NCBI RefSeq assembly: GCF_009650605.1
Contig: NZ_WAJT01000001.1
Span: forward strand, 62,001 to 126,000
Reading direction: 5' to 3'
From: Labrenzia sp. CE80
Lineage (GTDB): Bacteria; Pseudomonadota; Alphaproteobacteria; Rhizobiales; Stappiaceae
Length of the DNA stretch: 64,000 bases
Position 1 is the first letter of the stretch. Every line of letters starts with the position of its first letter. Below are positions 44,733 through 53,616 of this stretch, piece after piece. The notes beneath the pieces are model-generated. The model ran no database searches. It was not told the DNA's origin and worked only from the letters and a program-made list of their open reading frames with translations. The position numbers and the translations under genes are program-made.

Positions 44733-45380
44733 TCAACGGAGGGGCTCTTCCTTTGCAGGAATGGGCGCCGGTGCAACCTTGGTTACGGCAAAGCTGGGCA
44801 CCGCGGCCTCGAAGCTGTCGAGCCAGGCCACGAGCTTGGGATAGCTCTGGCGCCACTCGCCGGCGAAGCGAAGATCCTGATAGCCAAGGGCACAGGCGAG
44901 CGCGATTGTTCCGGCATCCGCATCGCTTAGCTGTGTCAGATGGGCCGGGCAGGCGGTTTCGAGACTGTCCAGTGCGCGGGTGACCTTGGCCGCCTGATAG
45001 GTTTTCCAGTCCTCGAAACGGTATTGGGTGGGGCGGAACCGGCTTTCATAAACCTGGAGGATGCCGGCATCCATGATGCCGTCGGCCAGAGCCTGCAGGC
45101 GCAAGACGGGAAACCTTGCGTCGCCGATCGGGAGGATCTTGCCGCCGCCCGCAAGGTGGTCGAGATATTCGACAATAACCCGGCTGTCGTAGAGGACATT
45201 GCCATCTTCCAGGATCAGCGCAGGGATTTTGCCGAGCGGATTTTGCTGGCGAATGCTGTCGTCCGGATTGTTTGTCTGGGTTTCCTGCAGATCGATCAGG
45301 CTTTTGAGATTCAAGACCTCGGCTGCGATCTTGACCTTGCGGCCGAAAGGCGAGGCGGGCGAGGAACGGAGAACGAGCAT
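44733..45380 (-). CDS. Glutathione S-transferase family protein
   Basis: A 215-residue protein with the thioredoxin-fold N-terminus MLVLRSSPASPFGRKVKIAA, the NPLGKIPALILEDG cis-proline loop, YDSRVIVEYLD and an all-helical C-terminal domain. It conjugates or reduces with glutathione; the subclass is uncertain. An AAAGG site supports the ATG at 45380; another in-frame ATG at 45398 lacks one. Confidence 0.88.
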   Translation of the reverse strand: MLVLRSSPASPFGRKVKIAAEVLNLKSLIDLQETQTNNPDDSIRQQNPLGKIPALILEDGNVLYDSRVIVEYLDHLAGGGKILPIGDARFPVLRLQALADGIMDAGILQVYESRFRPTQYRFEDWKTYQAAKVTRALDSLETACPAHLTQLSDADAGTIALACALGYQDLRFAGEWRQSYPKLVAWLDSFEAAVPSFAVTKVAPAPIPAKEEPLR

Positions 45381-45511
45381 GTCGGAAACCTTTGCCATTT
45401 GGGAAGCGCGTATAGTCGGAAGGCTGGTACGCGAATGTTGCCCGCCAATGTGCACGACAGGCGCAGGAGAACAAGGCCTGCCGCGGCAAAAGTCGTTCAA
45501 CAGCGGCGGAA

Positions 45512-46195
45512 CTATTTGCGGAGTGGCGGAGAAACTGAAATCTTGCTGGCCCGGCAACCGGAGCGATCAACGGCGCGGCAGCTTCGGAACTCAAGATCCT
45601 TGGTCAGGCAGATCTTGATCTCCTGCAACGCGCCTTTGGAGCACGTCACCGCCATGGCGGCATCGCCCAAGCCTGGGTTCGCAAGTCGAAATGCCTTTTC
45701 CACGCCGTCAGGGGCAATGCGTCCTGTGCGCTCCAGGGTGCGGAAGGCAGCTGGGATACGGATCTTGTCATAGGCTGCGCGAATGGTGTCGAAATACGCT
45801 TCCGGATCCAGGCCGGAGCACGTGCCGTGCTTGCGCCACTGATGGGAGACCAGCCCACGGCTCGGCATGATGTCCAGGATTTCGGAGACTGTATGGCGGC
45901 TCGGGCGGTCGTTCCGGGTTCGGCAGAAATCCGGCCAGCCCCGCTCATATTGCGGCCAGAGGCCATGTACGATGAAGCGATACGGCTTGGACGCCTGACA
46001 CTGAAGCGGTTCCGCATTGCGGCCCTGGCGGGCGCAATAAGTCGGCGACCAGGACAGGGCAAGGACGTAGTAGTCAAAGTCTCCCGGCGAGCCACCTGCC
46101 TGAGCGCCCTGGACCCCACTGCCAACCAGCAGCAGAACGACAAGAACCAAGCGTGCAAGACGTTGTTCAAGCGGTTCTCTGAAGCGCCAGGTCAT
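45512..46195 (-). CDS. Secreted ribonuclease T2 (copy 2)
   Basis: A 227-residue protein with a signal sequence (LARLVLVVLLLVGSGVQGAQA). The active-site segments are FIVHGLWPQYERGWPDFC and SHQWRKHGTCSG, with the catalytic His-Glu-His (the Glu is replaced by Gln in the second segment: HQWRKHGTC). This is the plain bacterial T2 form without the long extension of the first copy. The stop is followed by GST-gene sequence. Start at 46195 chosen because it places the signal peptide correctly. Confidence 0.88.
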   Translation of the reverse strand: MTWRFREPLEQRLARLVLVVLLLVGSGVQGAQAGGSPGDFDYYVLALSWSPTYCARQGRNAEPLQCQASKPYRFIVHGLWPQYERGWPDFCRTRNDRPSRHTVSEILDIMPSRGLVSHQWRKHGTCSGLDPEAYFDTIRAAYDKIRIPAAFRTLERTGRIAPDGVEKAFRLANPGLGDAAMAVTCSKGALQEIKICLTKDLEFRSCRAVDRSGCRASKISVSPPLRK

Positions 46196-46218
46196 GGCCG
46201 GGTGCCGGTCTTCGAAGA

Positions 46219-46689
46219 TCAACGCGGACGGGTTGTGCTGCAATGCGCGCCGTAGACATGCCACTTATCGAGAGCGCTCATGCAGGCCTCAACCTTCCAG
46301 CCGAGGCCGACGAAGCCACCGTGTTCGACAAGCTTGTAATGGACCTTGCGCGTCGACCCATCAGTAAGAGTCGCTGTGCCGCTGCAAAAGCGACGAGCCA
46401 GAGGGCTGACGTCATCGGCGCGATAGGCGACTTCGCGGATCTGCTCGATGCCGGTGATCGCGCGGCCGTCCGCATAGGAATTCTGTGCTCGCGCCACACT
46501 GCCTGCAACAGCCGAGCGGACTGAGGCAGAGGTGCAATCGGGCAGCCGTGGATCACCGTTCAAGGAGAAGTAGGCGCGATGCTCATCGGCGAGAGCAGAA
46601 CCGGACAAGACGGCGGTCGCGGCGACAACGATTGAAAAGGCAAGATTTACAAAACGGAACTGGGTCACGGCGGCACTTCTCCGGGCCAT
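46219..46689 (-). CDS. Small secreted hypothetical protein, next to RNase T2
   Basis: 156 residues. A signal peptide (LAFSIVVAATAVLSGSALA) leads to a compact periplasmic domain with three or four cysteines (LPDCTSASVRSAV, RRFCSGTATL, VEACMSALDK, YGAHCSTT) probably in disulfides. I do not recognise the family. It lies 24 bases upstream of the RNase T2 gene on the same strand, so the two are likely cotranscribed; a role beside the nuclease is possible but unproved. Confidence 0.72.
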   Translation of the reverse strand: MARRSAAVTQFRFVNLAFSIVVAATAVLSGSALADEHRAYFSLNGDPRLPDCTSASVRSAVAGSVARAQNSYADGRAITGIEQIREVAYRADDVSPLARRFCSGTATLTDGSTRKVHYKLVEHGGFVGLGWKVEACMSALDKWHVYGAHCSTTRPR

Positions 46690-46754
46690 TTACTCAACAG
46701 CCAGACGATGGGGGAGTGCGCCCGCTACGTCAAGCCAACAAAGGGGTGTCTCGT

Positions 46755-47603
46755 CTATTCGGCGATAAGTTGATCGACGGACCAACTGGCCTCTGATCCC
46801 TTGCGCAGACAATCACGTAGCCAGGGCAGGACGGTGCGCATTTCCTCGGCGAGTGTGTAGGGCGGGTTGATGATTGTCATTCCGGACCCAAGCATGGCGG
46901 TATCCGGGCCGCTCTTTCCCACATTGAGTTCCAGGGTCAGGACATCCTTGACGCCGGCATCCTTCAAGGCGTCGTCGAAGCGGCGCAGGCCATGCCGGTC
47001 CTTGAGCGGGTACCAGCAGGCGTAGGTTCCCGTCGAGAATTTCCGCCATCCCTTGATCACGGCACTTGCCATGCGATCGAACTCGTCGATTTCCTCAAAG
47101 GCGGGGTCTATGATGATGAGGCCACGCTTTTCCTTCGGTGGCAGAAAGCTGCCGAGCGCAAGCCAGCCGTCAAGGTGGATGGTCTTGACCTGATGATCGC
47201 CAGCAAAGCGCTTGGAAAGCGTGTCGAAGTCGGCGGGGTGCAGCTCTGTCAGGGTCAGACGGTCGACTGGCCGCATCAGTTCTCGGGCCAGCGCGGGCGA
47301 TCCGGGATAGAGCTTCAGGTCTTTGCCAGGATTGTCGGCGCGCACGACATCGAGCCAGGGCGCGAGCAATGTGGCGACATCGTCCGGCATGGGCTTGGAG
47401 ATGACCTTTGCAATTCCATCCAGCCATTCGCCAGTCTTTTGCGTTTCTTCGGAGGTCAGGTCATAGGCGCCGATCCCGGCATGGGTGTCGATGATCCGGA
47501 ACGCCTTGTCCTTGCGCTGAAGATAGACAATGAGGCGTGCGAGGACGGCGTGCTTCAGCACGTCGCCAATGTTGCCGGCGTGGTAGGCGTGACGATAGTT
47601 CAT
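46755..47603 (-). CDS. rlmJ: 23S rRNA (adenine2030-N6)-methyltransferase
   Basis: A 282-residue protein with the RlmJ start MNYRHAYHAGNIGDVLKHAVL, IDTHAGIGAYDL as the SAM loop and the NPPYTL catalytic motif IINPPYTLAEEM. It methylates A2030 of 23S rRNA. It overlaps the following GNAT gene's end by 4 bases, so the two probably share a transcript. Confidence 0.95.
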   Translation of the reverse strand: MNYRHAYHAGNIGDVLKHAVLARLIVYLQRKDKAFRIIDTHAGIGAYDLTSEETQKTGEWLDGIAKVISKPMPDDVATLLAPWLDVVRADNPGKDLKLYPGSPALARELMRPVDRLTLTELHPADFDTLSKRFAGDHQVKTIHLDGWLALGSFLPPKEKRGLIIIDPAFEEIDEFDRMASAVIKGWRKFSTGTYACWYPLKDRHGLRRFDDALKDAGVKDVLTLELNVGKSGPDTAMLGSGMTIINPPYTLAEEMRTVLPWLRDCLRKGSEASWSVDQLIAE

Positions 47604-48127
47604 GCGCTTTTCACATCTTCGGCTGGATCGCGTTTTAGGTAGACAACAGCTTTTTCGCCGTGGTCCTGTGTGCCGATCTCGGCAAAACCCAGACGCTTGT
47701 GGAAGCGCAAGGATCCAGGGTTGTCGGGCCGCGTATTGACCTCGCAGACCAGAGGGCGGTTGCCGACGCCTGGCACCCTTCCCAGAGCTTCATAAAGCGC
47801 TTCGCCGATGCGTTGCCCGCGCGCGGTCTCGGCGACGCAGATGCGGTCTGTGTAGGCAAAGCGGCCCACATGCTCGCTGAGCCATGCGTAGTTACGGCTG
47901 TCATAGTCGAGGCCCTCGGTCAGGCACAAAAGCATGCCCGCTGGCTGACCGTCCAACTCCGCCACCAGACAGACCAAGGCTTCTGCGACAAGGTCGGAAA
48001 GCTCAGATAGGGCGAGTTCATTTACCGCCGGGACAGCGGCATTGTTCATTTCCAGAAGGTGAGGGAGATCAGCCTTTTGAGCAGGGCGAACAAGAGCGGA
48101 TGGGGACGTGTCGGCTGTGCTTGTCAT
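47600..48127 (-). CDS. GNAT family N-acetyltransferase (upstream of rlmJ)
   Basis: A 175-residue GNAT protein: LVRPAQKADLPHLLEMNNAAVPAVN at the start, the acetyl-CoA loop RICVAETARGQRIGEALYEAL, and CEVNTRPDNPGSLRFHKRLGFAEIG near the end. Substrate unknown. The ATG at 48127 is preferred over an upstream extension. It overlaps the start of rlmJ by 4 bases. Confidence 0.88.
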   Translation of the reverse strand: MTSTADTSPSALVRPAQKADLPHLLEMNNAAVPAVNELALSELSDLVAEALVCLVAELDGQPAGMLLCLTEGLDYDSRNYAWLSEHVGRFAYTDRICVAETARGQRIGEALYEALGRVPGVGNRPLVCEVNTRPDNPGSLRFHKRLGFAEIGTQDHGEKAVVYLKRDPAEDVKSA

Positions 48128-48280
48128 GTTTTTCAGCGTCTTTGATTTTTGGTGTGTTTTGAGTTTGGAAATGCGGGATGGCGCGCAGTGTCTTTGCTTA
48201 AACATCCAGTTCGGAGCGCCTTTACGATGGCCCGATCCGGGCGCGCGGGCGATCTAGCGTCAGAATGAAGAGGCTGCTGC

Positions 48281-48314
48281 GAAAGATAAAACGACGGCCA
48301 GATGGCCGCCGTTT
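48281..48314 (-). terminator. Terminator after the glycine-rich cold-shock gene
   Basis: Arms AAACGGCGGCCA/TGGCCGTCGTTT with a 2-base TC loop on the minus strand and one non-canonical pair, followed by TTATCTTTC. It lies 57 bases past the stop. Confidence 0.65.
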
Positions 48315-48370
48315 CAAAAGATCTTTGCGTGAAAGCTTAAGCAACAAACACCCGGATGGCGTTCGCTGAC

Positions 48371-49198
48371 TTAGCCTTCCGCAGGCGCGTCAGCGCCGCC
48401 TTCAGCAAGTTCCTGAAGATCGACTGCTTTCGGGCCCTTGCCACGACGATCGGGCTCGGTCTCGAAAGAAATACGCTGACCACTGTCGAGCGTTGTCATG
48501 CCGGAGCGTTCAACTGCCGAGATGTGCACGAATACATCAGCTTCGCCGTTGTCTGGAGTGATGAAGCCAAAGCCCTTGTCACTCTTGAAGAACTTGACGG
48601 TGCCTTCCTGGCGCGGACCGCGCTCGGCCGGGCCATCGAATTCCGGACGCGGAGGGCGTGGTTGCCGGAAGCCTTCGCCACCTTCGCGGTTGCCGCCGCC
48701 ATAACCGCCGCGACCACCGCCGCCGCCATAACCGCCACCGCCTTCACGGTTGCCGCCGCCATAGCCACCACGGCCACCACCGCCGCCGCCATAACCGCCA
48801 CCGCCTTCGCGGTTGCCGCCGCCATAACCACCGCGGCCACCGCCGCCGCCGCCATAACCACCGCCGCCTTCGCGATTGCCGCCACCGTAGCCACCGCCGC
48901 CTTCGCGGCTGCCGTATCCGCCATCGCGCCCGCCGCCATAGCCGCCGCGACCACCACCGTCGCGTCCGCCATCACGGTTGCCGCCATAACCGCCATCGCG
49001 TCCACCGCCGTAGCCACCGTCCCGGCCGCCGCCATAGCCACCGTCGCGACCGCCGCCATAGCCACCGTCGCGACCGCCGTCGAAGCCGCCCCCAAATTCA
49101 CCGCCGCCGAAATCGCTGCCGAAGTCCTGCGGACCGCCGAACTCGCGCTTGCCGCCGCGACGTCCACGCTTGTGCCGGTCCGAATCGCCATCGTGCAT
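48371..49198 (-). CDS. Cold-shock domain protein with long glycine-rich N-terminal tail
   Basis: 275 residues. Residues 1-20 are basic (RHKRGRRGGKREF); 21-177 are almost entirely Gly with Tyr, Arg, Asn, Asp and Glu, arranged as about four copies of an 8-residue unit and three copies of a 20-21-residue unit; 178-197 is a Pro-rich linker; 198-262 is a complete cold-shock domain with KGFGFI (RNP1) and VFVHI (RNP2). The domain binds single-stranded RNA or DNA, while the tail resembles phase-separating RGG-type RNA-binding regions. Normal CspA is about 70 residues, so the tail is the odd part. Long 5' gap upstream. Confidence 0.92.
   Translation of the reverse strand: MHDGDSDRHKRGRRGGKREFGGPQDFGSDFGGGEFGGGFDGGRDGGYGGGRDGGYGGGRDGGYGGGRDGGYGGNRDGGRDGGGRGGYGGGRDGGYGSREGGGGYGGGNREGGGGYGGGGGGRGGYGGGNREGGGGYGGGGGGRGGYGGGNREGGGGYGGGGGRGGYGGGNREGGEGFRQPRPPRPEFDGPAERGPRQEGTVKFFKSDKGFGFITPDNGEADVFVHISAVERSGMTTLDSGQRISFETEPDRRGKGPKAVDLQELAEGGADAPAEG
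48686..48895 (-). repeat. Tandem repeats of about 60 bases encoding GGYGGGNREGGGG units
   Basis: Residues 102-171 of the cold-shock protein are built from three to four near-identical copies of a 20-21-residue unit (GGYGGGNREGGGGYGGGGGGR), so the DNA is a tandem repeat of about 60-63 bases. Copy number probably changes by slippage. Confidence 0.85.
48983..49078 (-). repeat. Tandem 24-base repeats encoding GGYGGGRD units
   Basis: Residues 41-72 repeat the 8-residue unit GGRDGGYG about four times, a 24-base tandem array. It and the downstream longer array make up most of the glycine-rich tail. Confidence 0.85.
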
Positions 49199-49420
49199 TA
49201 CTTAATCACCTTAATTGTGTGCCGGCCTCAGGCAGCACATAACCCACTAAATTCACTCGCAAAAATATCGCGAGATGCTCCCGTGAGGCGCAAAGAATTA
49301 CGCCTATCAACACTTTCAGGATTGGGTTGAAACAAGGATGCCGCATCCCCATCCAGTCCGCTGCACAATCATCATAAGGCTGTGACCAGGAAAATCGCAA
49401 GTAAATCCTTGGCGAAAGCG

Positions 49421-50515
49421 CTATTTGCTTGTTGCGGGAACTGTCCAACTGGTGGGCCAATCTGAGATTGGGACTTCTTGTCCGTCACACGTCTGGCGGG
49501 TGGCTTCTTCTTGCAGGACGAAGGTCGCGCCGGTCCAGAGCCAACGGCTCCAGGTGCCACAATCGCCGGCACCTGACCCTTTGAAGAGACCGTCCAGTTC
49601 CAGGTCACGGGCGTTCCAGCGGGCATTGTAAACGAGGTCCGTGGCCAGCGGTCCAAGCTCGGACATCCTGGCGACATGAAGTTGACGGGCCTTACCGTCA
49701 TCCTGGGCTCGGATGAGAACATAGGGCGTGTTGTATGCGCTGGGAGCGCCGCACGGCAGTAGGTAAAGCGTTGCCTTGTCGTCCCCGGCGGGGATCGCGA
49801 CAGCGTTCAGGCTGGCAAAGATCGCAGGGTCGATGTCGGAACAAAAGCGATTGGCATCCCATGTTGCGAGCACCGACGGAGGCAAGGTTTCTGGCGACAG
49901 GATCGGCTTGGCGGAGGGGGCGTCTTCCGCAGGTTCCGTGCCTATCTCTGCAATTGCCGCGACTGTTCCGACCCTGTTCTGCCGACCGTCCAGCCAGCTG
50001 ACGGCGGAGGCGAGCCCGTTCAGAGGCAGCTTCATCTCAATGGTCTGATCGTCGATCGGCAGCGACACGGTCAGAACCTTGCCGGATGCCATCGCCTTTA
50101 GGATTGCGCTGGTTGCCGGGCCGGTCGGGTACCAAAAGCCCTCGCCGCCAAGGGGGCGGAATCCGGCGGGGGGGACGACTGAAGCCTGAATTTCCCGAAG
50201 TTGAGCCACGGGTAGGGTTTCGATCAAAGTGCCATCGACGTCAAAACGAATGGTGCCCTCGTTGTTGAGAGCAGCGTTTGCCGTGATACGAAGCAGTGGA
50301 GCGGCGTTTGCAGGCGTATCCCTCACAATGCGCAGATCAAGCCAGGTCGATTGCTCGCGGATGAATGTCGATGTGAAGCACAGGCCGGAGTTGCCGCAGC
50401 CGACAGACCATTTATCCCAAACCGGATCGGTTCTAGGCTGTTTTGCAGACGCGCCAGCGGGCAGCGCGCAGAAGAGCGCGATCAAGGTCAGTGTCCGGAG
50501 CAGTGTCTGCTTCAT
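49421..50515 (-). CDS. DUF1176 domain protein, periplasmic
   Basis: 364 residues with signal peptide (LLRTLTLIALFCALPAGASA). The DUF1176 family pattern is visible in the central part: KLPLNGLASAVSWLDGRQNRVG, LDWATFLEADGK-like segments and the end NLELDGLFKGSGAGDCGTWSRWLW, with cysteines CGNSGLCF near residue 45. Function unknown; often found secreted in Proteobacteria. ATG at 50515 is chosen because the leader begins there. Confidence 0.8.
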   Translation of the reverse strand: MKQTLLRTLTLIALFCALPAGASAKQPRTDPVWDKWSVGCGNSGLCFTSTFIREQSTWLDLRIVRDTPANAAPLLRITANAALNNEGTIRFDVDGTLIETLPVAQLREIQASVVPPAGFRPLGGEGFWYPTGPATSAILKAMASGKVLTVSLPIDDQTIEMKLPLNGLASAVSWLDGRQNRVGTVAAIAEIGTEPAEDAPSAKPILSPETLPPSVLATWDANRFCSDIDPAIFASLNAVAIPAGDDKATLYLLPCGAPSAYNTPYVLIRAQDDGKARQLHVARMSELGPLATDLVYNARWNARDLELDGLFKGSGAGDCGTWSRWLWTGATFVLQEEATRQTCDGQEVPISDWPTSWTVPATSK

Positions 50516-50682
50516 GAGTGTCGACAACCTGTTTGTCCCTGCCACTGTTCAGCAGGTGCATCTTCTTGTACGAAAAGCAGAACGGAAGGTGAAGCGGTCC
50601 AATGCGATAAAGCGCACGGCAAACCGACTTTGCCCATCATTTGTCTCTTCCCCCGCTCATCGGGGCAACCTGGAGCCCATTC

Positions 50683-51357
50683 TTGTCCGATCCCAATGCC
50701 CCCCAGAGCCAGGACGCGCTGCCGCCTATTCAAATCCTGATTATTCCGGTTACGTCCTTCCAGCAAAATTGCTCTCTGGTGTGGAACCCGAAAACGAGCA
50801 AGGGCGCCGTGGTGGATCCTGGCGGGGATGTGCCATTGATCCTCAAGGCGATTGAAGAGCAGGGTGTCGAAGTTGAGAAAATCGTTCTGACACATGGTCA
50901 TATCGATCATGTCGGAGGAGCAGCAGATCTGGCCGAGGCGCTCAAGGTTCCTGTCGAGGGGCCCCATGAGGCTGATCGCGCTCTGATCGAGCGGGTGAAG
51001 GACCAGGCTCGACAGTTCGGTTTGAGCGACGTCAAGCCGGTCGAGCCCGACCGCTGGCTCGTCGAAGGCGACACGATGGACATGGCCGGCCGTAGTTTTG
51101 AGGTGTTTCATTGCCCCGGCCATGCGCCCGGCCATGTGGTCTTCTTTGATCGGGAATTGCGCCTGGCAATCTCGGGCGATGTCCTCTTTGCGGGGTCTGT
51201 TGGGCGGACCGATCTGCCGGGCGGCGACCACGATAGGTTGATTGCCTCGATCAAGACCAAGCTTTTGCCGCTTGGGGATGATGTTTCATTTTTGCCCGGT
51301 CACGGACCTGCCTCAACGATCGGTCACGAGCGCGAGAACAATCCATTCTTGAGGTAG
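50683..51357 (+). CDS. MBL-fold metallo-hydrolase (GloB-like/YcbL type)
   Basis: About 224 residues. The MBL zinc motif is LTHGHIDHVGG (HxHxDH), with FHCPGHAPGHVVFFD, AISGDVLFAGSVGRTDLPGGD and LPGHGPASTIGHE supplying the other ligands. It looks like the glyoxalase II-like/YcbL branch that hydrolyses thioesters such as S-lactoylglutathione. A TTG at 50683 with GGAG 7 bases before it is the likely start; a TTG at 50641 has no site. Divergent from the DUF1176 gene. Confidence 0.88.
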   Translation: MSDPNAPQSQDALPPIQILIIPVTSFQQNCSLVWNPKTSKGAVVDPGGDVPLILKAIEEQGVEVEKIVLTHGHIDHVGGAADLAEALKVPVEGPHEADRALIERVKDQARQFGLSDVKPVEPDRWLVEGDTMDMAGRSFEVFHCPGHAPGHVVFFDRELRLAISGDVLFAGSVGRTDLPGGDHDRLIASIKTKLLPLGDDVSFLPGHGPASTIGHERENNPFLR

Positions 51358-51472
51358 CCTTTGGAGTTTGACGCCGTTCAAGAGCCTGTGAGCGACCTTT
51401 CCGCACCGGTATTCGGCGCCATATTCCTAAAGGTGGGCCGAGAAACCGTTGTCGGAAAAGAGGAGTTACGGC

Positions 51473-51766
51473 ATGGGACGAATTTCAGGACGCACTTCTG
51501 CTGTCGCAGCCCTGACAGGATTTGCGGCTCTTGGCTTGATGGCTAGCGCGTCGGTGCAGCCGGCGGGCGCAAGCGACTTTTTCGATCGACTGTCGCGGTC
51601 AGAACAAATTCGTGAAAACGAAGCTGCAGGTGGCCCGAAGGTGAAGGGAGCGAACTCTCCCTTCATGGAGCGTGTGCAGGTTTGCAAATCCTTGCCGACC
51701 CAGGTCAGGGACAAGGCGACGGGCCAGGTCCACATCGAAATGCGCAAGAGCTGCTGGTTCGAATAG
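51473..51766 (+). CDS. Small secreted hypothetical protein
   Basis: 97 residues with a signal peptide (AALTGFAALGLMASASVQPAGA), a short mature part that contains two cysteines (VQVCKSLPTQVRDK and MRKSCWFE). No family recognised. AGGAG 7 bases before the ATG at 51473 supports this start over the ATG at 51449. Its stop and the DUF1402 stop are 3 bases apart in opposite directions. Confidence 0.7.
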   Translation: MGRISGRTSAVAALTGFAALGLMASASVQPAGASDFFDRLSRSEQIRENEAAGGPKVKGANSPFMERVQVCKSLPTQVRDKATGQVHIEMRKSCWFE

Positions 51767-51769
51767 GCG

Positions 51770-52774
51770 TTAGAGGACGGACTTAATGTCTTCGATCCGG
51801 TCGTTGACCAGCCAGCCGTAGTAGTTCTCTCTGGGCCAGGTGGCGCCGCTGCGGCGGAATTTCGCCGCCCGGCCCCAGGGGTCTCCGAGATTGTAGAGGG
51901 TTGCCGTCAGGCCCGGGTTGTTCGAAATGTCGACCTTGCCCACGTTCTTGTAAGCCTCGATGGCATCCTGAATGACGGCCGCCATATAGTGCAGCGAAAT
52001 ATTCGGATCCATTGTCGCCTGATAGACTTTCTCGGCGTTCTTGGGATCAAGCTTGCGATTGCCGCTCTGGCGGGCGACCCGGTCCGTCATTTTCAGGACT
52101 GTCAAAGGGCTTAGCTGGCCAAGGCCAAAGCTCTGGCCTGAAAAAAGCGGCTGAAAGAACGTCTCGTTGAAATTCGTCTTCGGAAAGCGCGTGCCATCAA
52201 CTCTCTTGCCGCGGAACGAGCTGTTCCAGACGCGTTCATAACAGGACCAGAGGCTGTCGCTGTTGTTGGCCTTTTTGCCTTTCCGGCAGCGGTCGAACTG
52301 TGGGCGCTGGACGAAGGTTTCGACGTGCTCGCCGTCATATTTGAAACTGATGTCTATCCCTGCGTAGGCCAGTGCCTTGATATAGTAGGACTGTGCACTG
52401 TCCAGGGTGTCGTAATTGTAGGTGTGCTCGCCAATGATGGCGCCAATCATGTGAATCGGATCAATATTGTATCGGCCAGCGACACGCTTGATCGAGGAAA
52501 TGAGCCGGCGGTCACGTTTTAGGACTGCAAGGACCTTCTCAAACTTGGCATCATAACTGGATTTGGATGCGGCGGTTCTGCGTGCCGAAGCGTAGGGTAT
52601 CCGGGGTTGGCTGCGATAGCGGTTGCCTTCGGGAACGGCTCGGACGCCGGCGGCGAAGGCCTGCCCAGAGACCTGAAGCTCAAAGGCTCCGTCAATCGTA
52701 GGTACAGACGGCACCACGCACATGAGTGCAAAGAGCGCACAGACTGATTTTTTGTATATTGCTTTAGCCAGCAT
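51770..52774 (-). CDS. DUF1402 family protein, lytic-transglycosylase-like
   Basis: 334 residues with an N-terminal signal sequence. The domain from about residue 90 resembles soluble lytic transglycosylases: DPIHMIGAIIGEHTYNYDT carries a candidate catalytic Glu, and FSGQSFGLGQLSPLTVLKM matches the GLxQ motif. The family is restricted mainly to alphaproteobacteria and is predicted to cut or bind peptidoglycan in the periplasm. No direct partner adjacent. Confidence 0.85.
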   Translation of the reverse strand: MLAKAIYKKSVCALFALMCVVPSVPTIDGAFELQVSGQAFAAGVRAVPEGNRYRSQPRIPYASARRTAASKSSYDAKFEKVLAVLKRDRRLISSIKRVAGRYNIDPIHMIGAIIGEHTYNYDTLDSAQSYYIKALAYAGIDISFKYDGEHVETFVQRPQFDRCRKGKKANNSDSLWSCYERVWNSSFRGKRVDGTRFPKTNFNETFFQPLFSGQSFGLGQLSPLTVLKMTDRVARQSGNRKLDPKNAEKVYQATMDPNISLHYMAAVIQDAIEAYKNVGKVDISNNPGLTATLYNLGDPWGRAAKFRRSGATWPRENYYGWLVNDRIEDIKSVL

Positions 52775-53035
52775 TTATTCGAACTCCACGCCTGCCTTCT
52801 TATCACGCGGGCTGCAGGTCTAACGATCAAATTATCTTAATCAGCCAAGGCCGTAAGAATGGTTCGGCCAGCATCAGAGTGATCTCGCGCGAAATGCGCC
52901 GAATCCCTTGCCAAATGCGTCGCTAAAAGAACATCCCCTAGCGGTACATGCAAGGAAGCGTTTGTCGTTGCCCGGCATTGTTCCAAACCATTTGGGGATT
53001 TCAACCAGCAGGCCGAAACGCGATGCTCTGAGGTC

Positions 53036-53491
53036 CTAGCACTGATGCGAGTAGGTGAAGACCAACGTATCAGTCTTGTAACGGCCGGTTGGCTTACACT
53101 GGCGGAAGATCTGCCGGGTTCCGCGAACGGTCACTTGCAGCTGATCACCGCGCACGGGGCCTTCCACCGCATATGCGAGCGGGTTGCCGGGACAGTATTT
53201 GGAGAAGATGCGTGCGGTGCCGCTGTACCAGTCACCGGTCTTGCGGCCATCGAACAAGAGGGTTCCGCGCCGGACACCGGCTGCGTGAAGTTGCTGCCGT
53301 GGCTGCTCGTAGCTCAACCAGCGCTGGTTGCCCTGGGCCTGAAGCCGCATGAGCGAGCCGTTGTGCATCCAGCAGCTGTCGGCCAGAGCCGGCCCGGAAA
53401 CTGCCGTGACCGACATGACCGTCACAGCGGCCATCACGACCTTCAAAAGTCTGCTTTTGCGTTGTCGGAAAGACGTTGCCTTGGTGTTCAT
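53036..53491 (-). CDS. Secreted hypothetical protein, SH3-like
   Basis: 151 residues. Signal peptide (VVMAAVTVMSVTAVSGPALA), then a mature domain of mixed beta strands with cysteines (DSCWMHNGSL, SKYCPGNPLAY, IFRQCKPTG, YSHQC) suggesting two disulfides. It reads like a small secreted adhesion or inhibitor-type fold but I do not recognise a family. The ATG at 53491 is preferred to one at 53515. Confidence 0.7.
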   Translation of the reverse strand: MNTKATSFRQRKSRLLKVVMAAVTVMSVTAVSGPALADSCWMHNGSLMRLQAQGNQRWLSYEQPRQQLHAAGVRRGTLLFDGRKTGDWYSGTARIFSKYCPGNPLAYAVEGPVRGDQLQVTVRGTRQIFRQCKPTGRYKTDTLVFTYSHQC

Positions 53492-53616
53492 CAGTTTCTG
53501 CCCCCTGAAAGACATTCAAGCAATCCATGTCCCGAAGTTAACATCAAACACGGCTGGGTGGTCTGTGACGTGCAGCACGGTTTTTGCGGTCTTAGTTTGG
53601 CTTGCCGACTGATGCT

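Noticed and set aside
48670..49110. Regular repeats considered as a CRISPR array
   Set aside because: They are in frame and encode glycine repeats without unique spacers.
48356..49330. Long alanine/threonine-rich plus-strand frame over the cold-shock gene
   Set aside because: It is the antisense reading of the glycine-rich repeats; the opposite frame has a complete cold-shock domain and glycine repeats produce long open antisense frames.
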